A DNA stretch of 64,000 bases from Buchnera aphidicola (Muscaphis stroyani) (GCF_005080865.1 NZ_CP034861.1:62001-126000); one strand, 5' to 3'. Positions 30,959-42,091 are shown, counted from the stretch's first letter. Numbers and translations are program-made. The notes: a model not told the origin generated them from the letters alone.

Positions 30959-32086
30959 ATGGTTTGTGAAATTACTGAGCTAGCTAAAAAATTAATTTGC
31001 ATTCCTTCCATTAGCCCAAGAGATTTAGGTTGTCAAAAAATTTTGATAAAGCGATTAAAATCCATTGGATTTCAAATCCAAGAAATTAATATATGTGATA
31101 CAAAAAATTTTTGGGCTTTTAGAGGAACTGGAAAAACATTGACATTTGCAGGTCATACAGATGTAGTTTCACCAGGAGAAGAAAAAATTTGGAAGACAAG
31201 TCCTTTTGATCCTGTAATTCGAAATGGTATTCTCTTTGGAAGAGGGTCTTCAGATATGAAAGGAGCTCTAGCAGCTATGATTATTGCAGCTGAGAGATTT
31301 GTTAGTAAATTTCCAAATCATCAAGGACGTTTGTCTTTTTTAATTACTTCTGATGAAGAATCAAGCGCTGTTAATGGTACTTTAAAAGTAGTAGAGTATT
31401 TAATAAATAAAAAAGATACTATTGATTATTGTATTGTAGGAGAACCATCTAGTAGTCAAATTGTTGGTGATGTAATAAAAAATGGAAGACGTGGATCTAT
31501 AACAGCTAATGTTAAAATTTACGGTGTACAAGGGCATATTGCTTATCCTAATTTAGCAGAAAATCCAATCCATAAAGGATTACCTGTTATTTTAAAAATA
31601 TTATCTTTAAAATTAGATAATGGAAATTCTTTTTTTTCACCAACTAGCGTAAATTTTTCAAATATTCATGCAGGAAGTGGAAGTAGTAATATTATTCCAA
31701 GTTCTTTATTTTTTCAATTTAATTTTCGTTTTAGCACAGAAACTTCTGACAAAGAAATTAAGTTAAAAATTAAAGATATTTTAGATAAAAGCAATTTAAA
31801 GTATTCCATAGAATGGTTTCTATCAGGACAACCTTTTTTAACTAAATCTGGTTTGTTGTTAGATACTGTAATACAATCTGTTGTATATATAAATCATATT
31901 AATCCAATTATATCTACTAATGGGGGAACCTCTGATGGCAGATTTATTTCACTAATGAATGCTCAAATAGTTGAATTAGGACTACTTAATAATACCATCC
32001 ATAAAGTCAATGAATGTGTCAAAATATCTGATTTAAAAGCATTAAGCCTGATTTACGAAGATGTTATGAAAAAATTACTTGTTTAA
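30959..32086 (+). CDS. dapE: Succinyl-diaminopimelate desuccinylase
   Basis: DapE is a zinc M20-family hydrolase that releases succinate from N-succinyl-LL-diaminopimelate on the way to lysine and peptidoglycan. The 375 residues equal E. coli's. Metal ligands lie in [12 protein letters not shown] (His), [14 protein letters not shown] (Asp), [12 protein letters not shown] (Glu-Glu), and [18 protein letters not shown] (C-terminal His). The start is the ATG at 30959, shortly after a terminator. A hairpin follows at 32104-32132. Confidence 0.97.
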   Translation: MVCEITELAKKLICIPSISPRDLGCQKILIKRLKSIGFQIQEINICDTKNFWAFRGTGKTLTFAGHTDVVSPGEEKIWKTSPFDPVIRNGILFGRGSSDMKGALAAMIIAAERFVSKFPNHQGRLSFLITSDEESSAVNGTLKVVEYLINKKDTIDYCIVGEPSSSQIVGDVIKNGRRGSITANVKIYGVQGHIAYPNLAENPIHKGLPVILKILSLKLDNGNSFFSPTSVNFSNIHAGSGSSNIIPSSLFFQFNFRFSTETSDKEIKLKIKDILDKSNLKYSIEWFLSGQPFLTKSGLLLDTVIQSVVYINHINPIISTNGGTSDGRFISLMNAQIVELGLLNNTIHKVNECVKISDLKALSLIYEDVMKKLLV

Positions 32087-32103
32087 AAAATAAACATTTT
32101 TTG

Positions 32104-32132
32104 ATGCAGAATATCATAAAGACACTCTGCAT
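32104..32132 (+). terminator. Hairpin after dapE
   Basis: ATGCAGA (32104-32110) pairs with TCTGCAT (32126-32132) with a 15-base loop and is followed by TTTAAG. The T-tract is short, so termination is only probable. The rest of the 351-base dapE-dapA gap is described under the bamC-like relic. Confidence 0.5.
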
Positions 32133-32227
32133 TTTAAGTGAAACATGATACAGTTTTAAACAATGATATTCTTGTGTTTCATTTTTAAATTACTTATATT
32201 TACATCAACAAATTTTTAAAATTTTTT

Positions 32228-32410
32228 TTATTTAATCGGCAGAATACTGTGATTTGATTGATTTAATTTTTTATTTTGGAGAGGCGTATTTATTTCATTT
32301 AGTATAATTAACATTTTTAATTCCTGATATTCATAATTTAAAACTCAATCGTTTTTTGTATTGACAACATTCAAATAAGAACCAGATGCTATTAATAAAA
32401 AAGTACACAA
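32228..32410 (-). pseudogene. Short relic resembling the N-terminus of bamC (nlpB), downstream of dapA
   Basis: In E. coli dapA is followed by bamC, an outer-membrane lipoprotein of the BAM complex. Here, 27 bases after the dapA stop, one minus-strand frame of 61 codons has a single internal TGA (32345-32347) and reads FLLIASGSY near the start, like the BamC lipobox LLLAACSS but without the cysteine. It later reads LNEINTPLQNKKLNQSNHSILPI, which lines up gaplessly with BamC LAELHAP...AIPV at five identities plus conservative changes. An ATG at 32312-32314 with AGGA upstream could still start 28 residues. Similarity is weak; synteny is the stronger evidence. The rest of the gap is AT-rich and I see nothing else in it. 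Confidence 0.35.
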
Positions 32411-32437
32411 TTAAATCAGTATTTTTAAAAAATATCT

Positions 32438-33322
32438 TTATATCTTTTGAAGATTGGCATATTTCATTGCTTTTTCAAGTTTTAAACAAGTAGAATTTGA
32501 AATTGGAGTTAAAGGTAATCTTAATGTATCATTTTTTATTAATCCTATTTTTTTCGCTAACCATTTTACTGGAATGGGATTAGGTTCTATAAATAAAGCT
32601 TCGTGCAATAATACAAGACGTTCATTAATAAATCTTGCTTTAATAAAATCTCCCTTTAATGCATATGAACACATTTTCGCCATTTCTTTTGCTGCTATAT
32701 TCGCTGTAACTGATATAATACCTTGTCCTCCAAGTTGCATAAAATCTAATGCTGTTGCGTCATCTCCACTTATAAGTAAAAAGTTTTTTTTTGCTAATTT
32801 TTTAATTTTACTAATTCTTGATAGATCACCAGTTGCTTCTTTGATCCCTATTATATTTTCAAATTCAGATAATCTAGCTACAGTTTGAGGAAGTAAATCA
32901 CAACCGGTTCGACTAGGAACGTTATAAAGAATTTGAGGCAATTTAGTGTTTTCTGAAATGGCTTTAAAATGTTGATATAATCCTTCTTGAGTAGGTTTAT
33001 TATAATAAGGAGTTACAGTAAGACATCCTGAAACTCCAGATTTTTCAAATCTTTTAGTTAAGGAAATTGCTTCAGTTGTAGCATTTGCTCCTGTTCCTGC
33101 AATAACTGGAATTTTTGAGTCTGCTAACTCTAAAGTTAGCATAACAATATTTATATGTTCTTTTTGACTTAGAGTTGCTGATTCCCCAGTAGTTCCAATA
33201 GAAACAATTGCTTTTGTTTTATTTAGTATGTGATAATTAACTAGTTTTTTTAAACTAGAATGACAAATTTGACCTTTTTCATTCATTGGAGTTATTAATG
33301 CAACAATACTTCCTGTAAACAT
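32438..33322 (-). CDS. dapA: 4-hydroxy-tetrahydrodipicolinate synthase
   Basis: DapA condenses pyruvate with aspartate semialdehyde, the committed step to diaminopimelate and lysine. The 294 residues match E. coli's 292. The Schiff-base lysine is in [10 protein letters not shown], and the catalytic tyrosine region [18 protein letters not shown] and the GTTGESATL motif are intact. At the lysine-feedback site His56, Glu84 and Tyr106 remain, but His53 is Gln ([11 protein letters not shown]), which could weaken inhibition. It converges with dapE and is followed by a possible bamC relic. Confidence 0.97.
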   Translation of the reverse strand: MFTGSIVALITPMNEKGQICHSSLKKLVNYHILNKTKAIVSIGTTGESATLSQKEHINIVMLTLELADSKIPVIAGTGANATTEAISLTKRFEKSGVSGCLTVTPYYNKPTQEGLYQHFKAISENTKLPQILYNVPSRTGCDLLPQTVARLSEFENIIGIKEATGDLSRISKIKKLAKKNFLLISGDDATALDFMQLGGQGIISVTANIAAKEMAKMCSYALKGDFIKARFINERLVLLHEALFIEPNPIPVKWLAKKIGLIKNDTLRLPLTPISNSTCLKLEKAMKYANLQKI

Positions 33323-33531
33323 TTGTTTTCGCCTCTATAAAAAATTTATTTTATTTTTACATATATCTAAAATTAAGATAATAAATAAAAATTATAAATA
33401 CTGTATTACTTTTTTATTTTTATAAAAATTTGATTTTTTGAAATTTATTTTAATAAAAATTATTTTTATTTATAAATATTTTAAGAAGTTACTGATTTTT
33501 TAGTAAAAGTAAATTTGTTAAAAATATTTTT

Positions 33532-34602
33532 TTAAAGATTAATTTGTCCACATTGAGCTCGAAATCTTAATATGTGATCCATTATTACAATTGCAACCAT
33601 AGCTTCAGTAATTGGAACAGCACGAATTCCTACACATGGATCATGTCTTCCTTTAGTAACAATTTTTTTTATTTTGTGATTTTTGTCAATTGTATTTCCT
33701 ATTTTTTTTATACTTGATGTAGGCTTAAAAGCAGCTTTTAAAACAATGTTTTCACCGTTACTAATACCTCCTAAAATTCCACCAGCATGATTAGTTAAAA
33801 ATCCATTTGGAGTAATTTCATCTCGATGCTCGCTTCCCTTTTGCTTTATAGAAGAAAATCCATCTCCAATTTCTACTCCTTTTACTGCATTTATACTCAT
33901 TAGTGCATGAGCTAAATCAGCATCTAGACGATCAAAAACTGGTTCTCCTAGTCCTATTGGTACGTTTTCAGCAACAATTGTAATTTCTGCTCCGATGGAA
34001 TCTCCTGTTTTTTTTAAGTTTTTAATGAGATTTTCCAGATGTATAATTTTTTCTGAATCAGAGCAGAAAAAAGGATTTTTTTCTACTTCTATCCAAGATT
34101 TAAACGAACAATTAATATCTCCCATAGCTGATAAGTATGCTCGAATGATAATTTTATATTTTTCTTTTAGATATTTTTTAGCAAATCCTCCTGCTGCAAC
34201 TCTCATTGCAGTTTCTCTAGCTGAGGATCTTCCTCCTCCTCGATAGTCTCTAATTCCATATTTTTTTTCATAAGTAAAATCAGCATGACCAGGTCTAAAT
34301 AAGTCTTTTATATTATTATAATCTGATGAGCGCTGATCTTTGTTATTAATTATTAATCCGATACTAGTCCCTGTTGTGATACCATTAAACATTCCAGAAA
34401 GTATATGAATTTGGTCTGATTCACGACGTTGAGTAGTATATCGAGAAGCTCCAGGTCGTCTTCGATTTAAATCAAATTGCAAATCTTTGGAGCATATACT
34501 AATACCTGGAGGCATTCCGTCAATAATGCATCCTAATGATGCTCCATGTGATTCTCCAAACGTTGTTACACGAAATATATCTCCAATTGTATTTCCAGCC
34601 AT
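33532..34602 (-). CDS. aroC: Chorismate synthase
   Basis: AroC uses reduced FMN to convert EPSP to chorismate, the branch point for phenylalanine, tryptophan and tyrosine. The 356 residues match E. coli's 361. Signature motifs are [36 protein letters not shown], and [17 protein letters not shown]. The C-terminal [14 protein letters not shown] is present. It is divergent from smrB across a 257-base AT-rich region in which I could not pick out promoters with confidence. Confidence 0.97.
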   Translation of the reverse strand: MAGNTIGDIFRVTTFGESHGASLGCIIDGMPPGISICSKDLQFDLNRRRPGASRYTTQRRESDQIHILSGMFNGITTGTSIGLIINNKDQRSSDYNNIKDLFRPGHADFTYEKKYGIRDYRGGGRSSARETAMRVAAGGFAKKYLKEKYKIIIRAYLSAMGDINCSFKSWIEVEKNPFFCSDSEKIIHLENLIKNLKKTGDSIGAEITIVAENVPIGLGEPVFDRLDADLAHALMSINAVKGVEIGDGFSSIKQKGSEHRDEITPNGFLTNHAGGILGGISNGENIVLKAAFKPTSSIKKIGNTIDKNHKIKKIVTKGRHDPCVGIRAVPITEAMVAIVIMDHILRFRAQCGQINL

Positions 34603-34859
34603 TTTGTACCTTTTTTTAGAATAAATGTATAAAATTATAAAGAATAAAAAATAGAAATATTAGAATATATATGAATAAAAAAAATTTTTTAGTTTCATTT
34701 TTCAATTTTTTATTATTTTTGTATATTGAATAATGATAAATGTTTTATTTGTTGTTTTTCTAAAAACTAAATTATATAATTAATTAAAATCATCATACAA
34801 ATTAAAAAATAATATTTTTAAAATATCAGATTATATTAATATTTTGGTAATAAATAATT

Positions 34860-35393
34860 ATGAATAAAAATAGGCAATGCACTAATAATAGTGATATTTT
34901 ATTCCGTAAATGGTTAGATAATACTCGTGAAATAGTACAAGATACAATATTTCATTCTAGAATTCATAAAGTTAATTCTAATACATCATTGAAACGTACT
35001 TTCTTAGAACAAGATTCTCATAGTCATTATTTTTCTAACAAAAAAAATAAGAATTTATTTAGATACGATCCTGTGTCTTACGTATGCAATAAAACTTTTA
35101 TTCATGTACTAAATCGTTTAAAACAAGGAAAATATAACCCAGAAATTTTTTTAGATTTACATGGATTAACGCAGTATCAGTCACAAAAAGAACTTGCAAA
35201 ACTAATGGTAGCGTGTCAGAAAGAAAGAGTTTTTTGCGTACATATTATGCATGGATATGGTGAGCATATTTTAAAAAAACAAATTCCTTTTTGGTTATCT
35301 CAACACCCAGATGTTATAGCTTTTCATCAAGCTCCTAAAATTCTTGGAAGTGGCGCTGCAATTGTAGTGATAATTAAGATTAGATCTTGTTAA
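34860..35393 (+). CDS. smrB: Ribosome rescue endonuclease SmrB (YfcN)
   Basis: SmrB is an Smr-domain nuclease that in E. coli cuts mRNA between collided ribosomes and so starts tmRNA rescue. The 177-residue product (E. coli 183) has the Smr motifs: FLDLHGLTQYQSQKEL (DLHG) and CVHIMHGYGEHILKKQIPFW (HGxG), ending GSGAAIVVII. The N-terminal helix that binds ribosomes is shortened and Asn-rich. In E. coli yfcN is beside aroC, and that link is kept here. It stands alone in its orientation between aroC and the his operon. Confidence 0.93.
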   Translation: MNKNRQCTNNSDILFRKWLDNTREIVQDTIFHSRIHKVNSNTSLKRTFLEQDSHSHYFSNKKNKNLFRYDPVSYVCNKTFIHVLNRLKQGKYNPEIFLDLHGLTQYQSQKELAKLMVACQKERVFCVHIMHGYGEHILKKQIPFWLSQHPDVIAFHQAPKILGSGAAIVVIIKIRSC

Positions 35394-35537
35394 AATAAGA
35401 ATGAAATTGAAAATAATGTTTGTTTATTCAATAACATAAAACGTTTTTATTTTTTCATTTTTTTAAAAATTTTATAAGATTTATTTTAATAAAAATAATA
35501 TCTTTATATGTTTAAAGTGTATAAAAATATTTTTTTG

Positions 35538-35559
35538 AAAACCCTTATTTTTGGGTTTT
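35538..35559 (+). terminator. Hairpin ahead of hisG, terminator or vestigial attenuator
   Basis: AAAACCC (35538-35544) pairs with GGGTTTT (35553-35559) and is followed by TTTATTTTT. It stands 66 bases before hisG and 144 after smrB. The position is that of the his attenuator, but no short reading frame with a histidine run is present between smrB and hisG. It may simply end smrB. Confidence 0.7.
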
Positions 35560-35625
35560 TTTATTTTTAAAATATATAAAATTTATAAATATATTATTTC
35601 CAGCATAAAATGTTAAGGAATAGTT

Positions 35626-36525
35626 ATGTTTAATAGTAATCACGTTCGTATTGCAATGCAAAAAACAGGTCGATTAAGCAACGATTCTATAAAGTTACTT
35701 AAATCTTGTGGTATTAAAATAAATTTGAAACAACAAAAATTAATAGCTTTTGCCGAAAATATGCCGATTGATGTTATGCTTGTTCGTGATGATGACATCC
35801 CCGGATTAATAATGGACGGAGTAGTAGATTTAGGAATAGTTGGAGAAAATGTTCTTGAAGAAGAATTGTTAAATAGGATGTCACAAAAATCTGATAGTGA
35901 CTATATTACTCTGAAACGTCTTGATTTTGGAATTTGTAAATTATCTTTAGCTGTACCTTATGATGCTAATTATTTTGGTATCACATATTTTAAAAATCTT
36001 AGAATTGCTACTTCTTATCCTTATTTGTTAAAAAAATATTTAGATAAAAAAAATATTTCTTTTAAAACATGCATGTTAAATGGTTCAGTAGAAGTTGCTC
36101 CCCGAGCTGGTTTGTCCGATGCAATTTGCGATTTAGTTTCAACAGGTGCTACATTAGAAGCTAATAGTTTGAGAGAAGTGCAAGTTATTTTTCGATCTCA
36201 AGCATGTTTAATTTCCAGAACAGGAAGAATTAATAGTGAAAAAAAAGAAGTAATTAATAAATTAATGACTCGTATTCAGGGTGTAATTAAAGCTAGAGAA
36301 TCAAAATATATTATGCTTCATGCTCCTGTTAATAAATTAAAAGAAGTTGTATCTTTATTAAGAGGAGCAGAGAGGCCGACTATTCTAAAACTAGCTGGTG
36401 ATAATAATCGAGTAGCAATGCATATGGTGAGCAGTGAAACATTATTTTGGGAAACTATGGAAAAATTAAAATCTTTAGGAGCTAGTTCAATTTTAGTTTT
36501 ACCAATAGAAAAAATGATGGAGTAA
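35626..36525 (+). CDS. hisG: ATP phosphoribosyltransferase, long form
   Basis: HisG joins ATP and PRPP in the first step of histidine synthesis. The 299 residues match E. coli HisG (299), the long form with a C-terminal ACT-like regulatory domain. Conserved parts are [46 protein letters not shown] and the PRPP loop [16 protein letters not shown]. It is the first gene of an unbroken eight-gene operon; hisD begins six bases after it. The regulatory domain is retained, so histidine feedback may still operate. Confidence 0.97.
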   Translation: MFNSNHVRIAMQKTGRLSNDSIKLLKSCGIKINLKQQKLIAFAENMPIDVMLVRDDDIPGLIMDGVVDLGIVGENVLEEELLNRMSQKSDSDYITLKRLDFGICKLSLAVPYDANYFGITYFKNLRIATSYPYLLKKYLDKKNISFKTCMLNGSVEVAPRAGLSDAICDLVSTGATLEANSLREVQVIFRSQACLISRTGRINSEKKEVINKLMTRIQGVIKARESKYIMLHAPVNKLKEVVSLLRGAERPTILKLAGDNNRVAMHMVSSETLFWETMEKLKSLGASSILVLPIEKMME

Positions 36526-36531
36526 AATTAT

Positions 36532-37839
36532 ATGATTTATTTTAATAAGATTGTTCATTGGAATGAATTAAATTTAGATGAGAAGAAAAAAATCTTATCT
36601 AGACCTAGCGTTCAAAAAAGTTTTTTAGTGAAAGAGACAGTTCAAAAAATTATCAAAAAAGTTAAAATTTTAGGCGATCAAGCTCTAAAAGAGTATACTT
36701 TATTATTTGATAAATGTCATATAAATGAGTTTAAATTGACAAAAGAGCAGATTAACGCATCTTTTTTAAAGATAAATAAAGATTTAAAACAATCAATTTT
36801 AATTGCTAAAAAAAATATTACATGTTTTCATCAAGCTCAAATTTCATCGGAAGTAGACATTGAAACTCAATTTGGAGTGCGTTGTCAGCAAATTAATTTA
36901 CCTTTAAATTCTATAGGAATTTATATTCCAAGCGGAACAGCTCCTTTATTTTCTACTGTTTTAATGTTAGGAATACCTGCGGTAATTGCTGGTTGTAAGA
37001 AAATAATTCTCTGCTCTCCTCCTCCAATCAGTGAAGAAGTTCTGTATGCATCATATATATGCGGCATTAATGAAATATTTCAAGTAGGAGGGGCTCAAGC
37101 TATTGCAGCTCTTGCTTTTGGCACTCAAACTATCCCTAAAGTTGACAAAATTTTTGGACCAGGAAACAGTTATGTTACAGAAGCAAAATTACAAGTAAGT
37201 TCAATTTACAATGGACCTGCTATAGACATGTTGGCTGGTCCTTCCGAATTATTAATTATTGCTGATAATAAGTCTAATCCAGATTTCATTGCTGCAGATT
37301 TATTATCTCAAGCAGAGCACGGATTGTCTTCTCAAGTAATATTATTAACTCCTTATATTAATTTAGCTAAAAAAGTTATAATTTCTATTAATAATCAATT
37401 AATTAATTTATCTAGATTGAAAGAAATTACCAGTTCTTTAAAGAATAGCATAATCATTGTTACTGACAACATTACTGAATGTATAAATATATCTAATATT
37501 TATGCACCTGAACATTTGAGTATTCAAACAGAGCAGCCAAGAAAAATATTAGACAGTATATTAAATGCCAGTTCAGTTTTTTTAGGTTCTTGGTCTCCAG
37601 AAACAGCAGGTGATTACGCATCTGGAACAAATCATGTTTTACCTACATATGGGAAATCCGTTTCAAGCTCTTGTTTGGGATTAGCCGATTTTCAAAAACG
37701 TGTTTTAGTTCAGGAATTAACGTCTCAAGGTTTAATTAATTTATCTCATACTCTTCAGATTTTGTCTGAAGCAGAGAAATTAGAAGGACATAAAAATGCT
37801 GTAAAAATTAGAGTTGATTCTGTTAAAAGGAATATATAA
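36532..37839 (+). CDS. hisD: Histidinol dehydrogenase
   Basis: HisD is the zinc enzyme that oxidises histidinol to histidine in two NAD+-dependent steps, the end of the pathway. The 435 residues match E. coli's 434. Signature segments are IYIPSGTAPLFSTVLMLGIP, FQVGGAQAIAALAFGT, KIFGPGNSYV and AEHGLSSQVILLT, with the zinc-ligand region GSWSPETAGDYASGTNHVLP. Its stop codon overlaps the hisC start by one base. Confidence 0.97.
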   Translation: MIYFNKIVHWNELNLDEKKKILSRPSVQKSFLVKETVQKIIKKVKILGDQALKEYTLLFDKCHINEFKLTKEQINASFLKINKDLKQSILIAKKNITCFHQAQISSEVDIETQFGVRCQQINLPLNSIGIYIPSGTAPLFSTVLMLGIPAVIAGCKKIILCSPPPISEEVLYASYICGINEIFQVGGAQAIAALAFGTQTIPKVDKIFGPGNSYVTEAKLQVSSIYNGPAIDMLAGPSELLIIADNKSNPDFIAADLLSQAEHGLSSQVILLTPYINLAKKVIISINNQLINLSRLKEITSSLKNSIIIVTDNITECINISNIYAPEHLSIQTEQPRKILDSILNASSVFLGSWSPETAGDYASGTNHVLPTYGKSVSSSCLGLADFQKRVLVQELTSQGLINLSHTLQILSEAEKLEGHKNAVKIRVDSVKRNI

Positions 37840-38903
37840 TGAACGATATAACTAAACTATTAAGAAAAAATGTTCAAAAATTAGTACCTTACCAATCCGC
37901 TAGACGAATTGGAGGTCATGGAGATGTATGGTTAAATGCAAATGAATCGCCTTTATCAACAATTTTTGAAACAGAAAAAAAAATGTTTAATCGTTATCCA
38001 GAATGTCAACCTAAAAATTTAATAAAATCATATGCTCGTTACGTTAATTTATCACCTGATCAAATTTTATCAACTAGAGGAGCTGATGAAGGGATTGAAT
38101 TATTAATAAAGGCTTTTTGCGAACCTGGAATAGATAAAATTATTTACTGTCCACCTACTTATGATATGTATCAAATTAATGCAAAAATTGCAGGAGTAAA
38201 AATAGAAGAAATTCCTACTATAAAAAATACATGGAAAATAGATGTATCTAGTATTAAATTAAAATTAAATCAGGTAAAATTAATATATATCTGCAATCCT
38301 AACAATCCAACTGGTAACATTATATCGCAAGATACTCTCATAAATTTGCTGAAAATAACTTCTGGTAAATGCTTAGTGGTAATTGATGAAGCTTATATCG
38401 AATTTTCTCCAAACAATAGTATGATTAATTTTTTAAAAGAATATTCAAATTTAGTTATTTTAAGAACTTTATCAAAAGCTTTTGCTTTAGCAGGAATAAG
38501 ATGTGGTTTTACTTTATCAACAAAAGAAGTTATAAATGCTTTACATAAGGTAATTAGCCCTTATCCAATACCTTCTCCTGTTTCAGATATAGCCGCTCAA
38601 GCTTTAACTGTAGATTCTATTAAATTAATGAAAAATAGAGTTTCAATTTTAAATTTAAATCGTTTTTGGTTAGTTAAAAAATTAAAAAATATGCCCTGTG
38701 TTAAAAAAGTATTTAATAGTCATGCTAACTATGTATTAGTTCAATTTTTTATGTTTGACAAAATTTTTAAAACTTTATGGAATAATGGTATCATTTTAAG
38801 AAATCAGAATCACAAAATAAATCTACGAGAATGCTTGAGAATTTCTATTGGATCTCGTCAAGAATGTATGCGTGTAATTGAAGAGCTAAAAAAGTTTGTT
38901 TAA
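37839..38903 (+). CDS. hisC: Histidinol-phosphate aminotransferase
   Basis: HisC is a PLP aminotransferase making histidinol phosphate from imidazole acetol phosphate and glutamate. The 354 residues match E. coli's 356. The PLP lysine lies in LRTLSKAFALAGIRCGF, and further motifs are LNANESPLS, STRGADEGIELL, CNPNNPTGN and VIDEAYIEF. In symbionts this enzyme class may also serve aromatic amino acids, but that cannot be judged here. It is in operon, one base overlapping hisD. Confidence 0.97.
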   Translation: MNDITKLLRKNVQKLVPYQSARRIGGHGDVWLNANESPLSTIFETEKKMFNRYPECQPKNLIKSYARYVNLSPDQILSTRGADEGIELLIKAFCEPGIDKIIYCPPTYDMYQINAKIAGVKIEEIPTIKNTWKIDVSSIKLKLNQVKLIYICNPNNPTGNIISQDTLINLLKITSGKCLVVIDEAYIEFSPNNSMINFLKEYSNLVILRTLSKAFALAGIRCGFTLSTKEVINALHKVISPYPIPSPVSDIAAQALTVDSIKLMKNRVSILNLNRFWLVKKLKNMPCVKKVFNSHANYVLVQFFMFDKIFKTLWNNGIILRNQNHKINLRECLRISIGSRQECMRVIEELKKFV

Positions 38904-38933
38904 TCTCAACAATAAAAGTTTTGGAGATTTTTA

Positions 38934-40001
38934 ATGAAGCATAAAATATTATTTGTTGATAGAGATGGAACTTTAATTGATGAACCATCTATAGATTTTC
39001 AAGTAGATAGTATAAGTAAATTAGTTTTTAAAAGAAATGTTATTTCTTCATTATCTAATTTAATTAAATTAAATTACAAACTTGTTATGGTGACTAATCA
39101 AGACGGTTTAGGAAGTAACAATTTTAAATGGGAAGATTTTAATCTTCCTCATAATTTTATGTTAAGTATATTTCGTTCAGAAAAAATTATTTTTGAAGAT
39201 ATATTAATTTGTTCTCATTTTGAAAAAGAAAAGTGTAAATGCAGAAAACCTCAAATTAAAATGTTAAAACCTTGGATAAAAGATGATTTGATAGATCGAA
39301 AACATAGCTATGTTATTGGAGATCGAATTGTAGATATGGAATTAGCTAAAAATATTGGAGTTTTAGGGATTCAGTATCAAGACGATATTTGTAATTGGAG
39401 TAAAATCGAAAAAATAATTACCAAAAGAAATAGATATGCGGAAACTATTAGAGAAACAAAAGAAACTAAAGTTCATGTGAAAATTTGGATGGATTTAGAA
39501 GAAGTTAGTACAATTGATACAGGTGTAAATTTCTTTAATCACATGTTGGATCAATTATCAATACATAGTGGAATTTGCATGAATATTAAAACAATTGGAG
39601 ATCTTAAAATTGACGATCATCATACAGTTGAAGATACAGGTATCGTATTAGGGAAAACGTTGTTAAAAGCGTTAGGGGATAAAAAAGGATTAAATAGATT
39701 TGGTTTTTCTTTGCCTATGGACGAAAGTAGATCGGATTGTATCATAGATATTTCAGGTCGTCCGTATTTTAAGTTTAACGCTCATTTCAATCATAAAATG
39801 ATTGGTGATCTCAGTACAGAAATGATTGAACATTTTTTTTATTCTCTTTGTTATTCTATGAATATTACATTGCATTTATCGAGTAAAGGTAAAAATGATC
39901 ATCATTGTGCTGAAAGTTTGTTTAAAGCATTTGGACGAGCATTACGTCAATCTATTCAAATAATAGGACAGGTTTTGCCAACATCAAAAGGTATTTTATA
40001 G
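38934..40001 (+). CDS. hisB: Bifunctional histidinol-phosphatase / imidazoleglycerol-phosphate dehydratase
   Basis: HisB has two catalytic domains. The N-terminal HAD phosphatase (residues ~1-165) has the nucleophile motif [19 protein letters not shown] and a zinc loop CKCRKPQ. The C-terminal dehydratase (~166-355) has the metal-binding [18 protein letters not shown] and [20 protein letters not shown]. The 355 residues equal E. coli's. GGAG precedes the ATG at 38934. The TAG stop shares a base with the GTG start of hisH. Confidence 0.97.
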   Translation: MKHKILFVDRDGTLIDEPSIDFQVDSISKLVFKRNVISSLSNLIKLNYKLVMVTNQDGLGSNNFKWEDFNLPHNFMLSIFRSEKIIFEDILICSHFEKEKCKCRKPQIKMLKPWIKDDLIDRKHSYVIGDRIVDMELAKNIGVLGIQYQDDICNWSKIEKIITKRNRYAETIRETKETKVHVKIWMDLEEVSTIDTGVNFFNHMLDQLSIHSGICMNIKTIGDLKIDDHHTVEDTGIVLGKTLLKALGDKKGLNRFGFSLPMDESRSDCIIDISGRPYFKFNAHFNHKMIGDLSTEMIEHFFYSLCYSMNITLHLSSKGKNDHHCAESLFKAFGRALRQSIQIIGQVLPTSKGIL

Positions 40002-40591
40002 TGAGTATAGTAATATTAGACACCGGTTGTTCTAATTTGCATTCAATTAAAGTTGCGATTGAAAGATTGGGATATTTCCCTACAATTACTTCTGAATCTT
40101 CTATAGTTAAAAAATCTAAAAAAATATTTTTACCAGGAGTAGGTACAGCTGCTACAGTAATGAAAATGCTATTCGAAAAAAATTTAATTAATCTAATAAA
40201 AATCAATAAACAACCTATTTTAGGTATATGTCTGGGGATGCAGATTTTTTACGATTTCAGTGAAGAATGTCATGGAGTAAAAACTCTTGGAATTATTCCA
40301 GGATCTGTTTCTCTTTTGAAATCTAAAAATTTACCATTACCTCATATTGGATGGAATACAATTAATTTTGATAGCACGCATTTTTTGTTTAATAAAATTG
40401 ATGCTAAATCAAGATTTTATTTTGTCCACAGCTATTGCGTTCCAATTGATAAATATACATTGGCAAAAACTAATTATAGTGTATCTTTTAGTTCTGTAAT
40501 ACAAAAACAGAATTTTTTTGGAGTTCAGTTTCATCCAGAAAAATCTGGTGATGCTGGATCGCAGTTATTAAAAAATTTTTTAGAGATTTAA
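40001..40591 (+). CDS. hisH: Imidazole glycerol phosphate synthase, glutaminase subunit
   Basis: HisH releases ammonia from glutamine for HisF. It is a class I glutamine amidotransferase of 196 residues (E. coli 196). The nucleophile Cys lies in [17 protein letters not shown], and the His-Glu pair is in [11 protein letters not shown]. The start is a GTG at 40001 that overlaps the hisB stop by one base, so translation is probably coupled. The partner hisF is two genes downstream. Confidence 0.96.
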   Translation: MSIVILDTGCSNLHSIKVAIERLGYFPTITSESSIVKKSKKIFLPGVGTAATVMKMLFEKNLINLIKINKQPILGICLGMQIFYDFSEECHGVKTLGIIPGSVSLLKSKNLPLPHIGWNTINFDSTHFLFNKIDAKSRFYFVHSYCVPIDKYTLAKTNYSVSFSSVIQKQNFFGVQFHPEKSGDAGSQLLKNFLEI

Positions 40592-40595
40592 AATT

Positions 40596-41333
40596 ATGAT
40601 TATTCCCTCATTTGATTTAATTAACGGTCAGTTAGTTCGCTTGTATCAAGGAAATTATTCCAAAAAAAAATATTATTCTATGAATTTGTATGATTGTTTA
40701 AAAGATTATAAATTTAATGAAGTAAAATATGTTCATTTAGTAGATTTAGATGGTGCTCAAAATAGAAAAAAAAGGCAAATAAAATTATTTAAAAAAATTC
40801 TTTCTTATAGCCCTATTTCTATACAAATCGGTGGTGGAATTCAAACAGAAGAAGATATTAATGATTTTCTTGAAGCAGGCGCCAAAAGAGTAGTAATTGG
40901 TTCTGCTGCTGTCAAAAACAAAAAGGAGGTTGCTCGATGGTTAAAAAATTATGGACCTGATTCTATCATATTGGCTTTAGATATTTATATTAACGATAAA
41001 AATGAAAAAAAAATATTAATAAATGGATGGCAACAGAAAACTTCAGTTTCTTTAGAAGAGATGATTAAATATTTTTTGTCAAATGGATTAAAACACGTAT
41101 TGTGTACAGACATATCAAAAGATGGAACGCTTTCTGGTCCTAATATTAATTTATATTCAGAAATTACTAATACTTTTAAAAATATAAAATTCCAAGCTTC
41201 TGGAGGTGTAGGATCTTTAAATGATATTATTAATTTAAAATTAAGCGGAGTAGAAAGTGTCATTATTGGCCGTAGTTTATTAGAAAAAAAATTTACGATA
41301 CAAGAGGCTTTAAAATGTTGGCAAAAAGAATAA
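40596..41333 (+). CDS. hisA: ProFAR isomerase (HisA)
   Basis: HisA opens the ribose of ProFAR by an Amadori rearrangement on a (beta-alpha)8 barrel. It has 245 residues, the E. coli length. The catalytic aspartates are in [20 protein letters not shown] and the phosphate loops are [15 protein letters not shown] and [13 protein letters not shown]. Asp8 of the usual IIPALDLI motif is kept as IPSFDL. It overlaps hisF by 19 bases. Confidence 0.96.
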   Translation: MIIPSFDLINGQLVRLYQGNYSKKKYYSMNLYDCLKDYKFNEVKYVHLVDLDGAQNRKKRQIKLFKKILSYSPISIQIGGGIQTEEDINDFLEAGAKRVVIGSAAVKNKKEVARWLKNYGPDSIILALDIYINDKNEKKILINGWQQKTSVSLEEMIKYFLSNGLKHVLCTDISKDGTLSGPNINLYSEITNTFKNIKFQASGGVGSLNDIINLKLSGVESVIIGRSLLEKKFTIQEALKCWQKE

Positions 41334-42091
41334 TAGCATGTTTAGATGTCAGCAATGGAGTAGTAGTGAAAGGTATTCAATTCAAAAATCACGAAATTAT
41401 AGGTGATATTTTAAATTTAGCTAAACGATATACGCAAGAAGGAATAGATGAATTAGTATTTTATGATATAACAGCTGCTACAAGTAACAAATTAGTAGAT
41501 AGAAGTTGGATAGAAAAAATTGCAGATTTAATAAATATTCCTTTTTGCGTTGCTGGAGGAATTAAAAGTGTAAAAGATGCAAATAATGTTTTGTCATTTG
41601 GAGCAGATAAAATATCTATTAACTCTTCAGCTCTGACAGATCCAAATTTAATCACAAGAATAGCAGATCGATTTGGTGTGCAATGCGTAGTAGTAGGCGT
41701 TGATTCTTGGTTTGATAAAACTAAAAACTGTTATATGGTGCATCAGTTTACAGGAGATGTTAATTTAACGTATCAAACCGACAAAAAAACTTTAGATTGG
41801 GTTCATGAAGTTCAAAAGTATGGGGCAGGAGAAATTGTTTTAAATATGATGAATCAAGATGGGCTTCAAAATGGTTATGATTTGAATCAGCTTAAAATAA
41901 TGAAAAAAGCATGTAAAGTTCCATTAATTGCGTCTGGAGGAGCAGGACAAATTAAACATTTTTATGACGCATTTCATTATGCAAATGTAGATGGTGTACT
42001 TGCTGCATCTGTTTTTCACAAAAATGTAGTTAATATAAAAGAATTAAAAAATTTTTTAATTAACAAAGGTATGGAGATCAGAGAATGCTAA
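41315..42091 (+). CDS. hisF: Imidazole glycerol phosphate synthase, cyclase subunit
   Basis: HisF uses HisH-derived ammonia to form imidazole glycerol phosphate and AICAR. The 258 residues match E. coli's 258. The catalytic Asp11 is in [15 protein letters not shown], the second in CVVVGVDSW, and the phosphate-binding loops are [14 protein letters not shown] and [14 protein letters not shown]. It begins inside the end of hisA and overlaps hisI by seven bases, suggesting tight translational coupling. Confidence 0.97.
   Translation: MLAKRIIACLDVSNGVVVKGIQFKNHEIIGDILNLAKRYTQEGIDELVFYDITAATSNKLVDRSWIEKIADLINIPFCVAGGIKSVKDANNVLSFGADKISINSSALTDPNLITRIADRFGVQCVVVGVDSWFDKTKNCYMVHQFTGDVNLTYQTDKKTLDWVHEVQKYGAGEIVLNMMNQDGLQNGYDLNQLKIMKKACKVPLIASGGAGQIKHFYDAFHYANVDGVLAASVFHKNVVNIKELKNFLINKGMEIREC

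Noticed and set aside
32278-32290. A good ribosome-binding site (GGAGAGG) on the plus strand in the dapE-dapA gap
   Set aside because: No start codon with a frame of useful length follows it; TAA occurs within a few codons.
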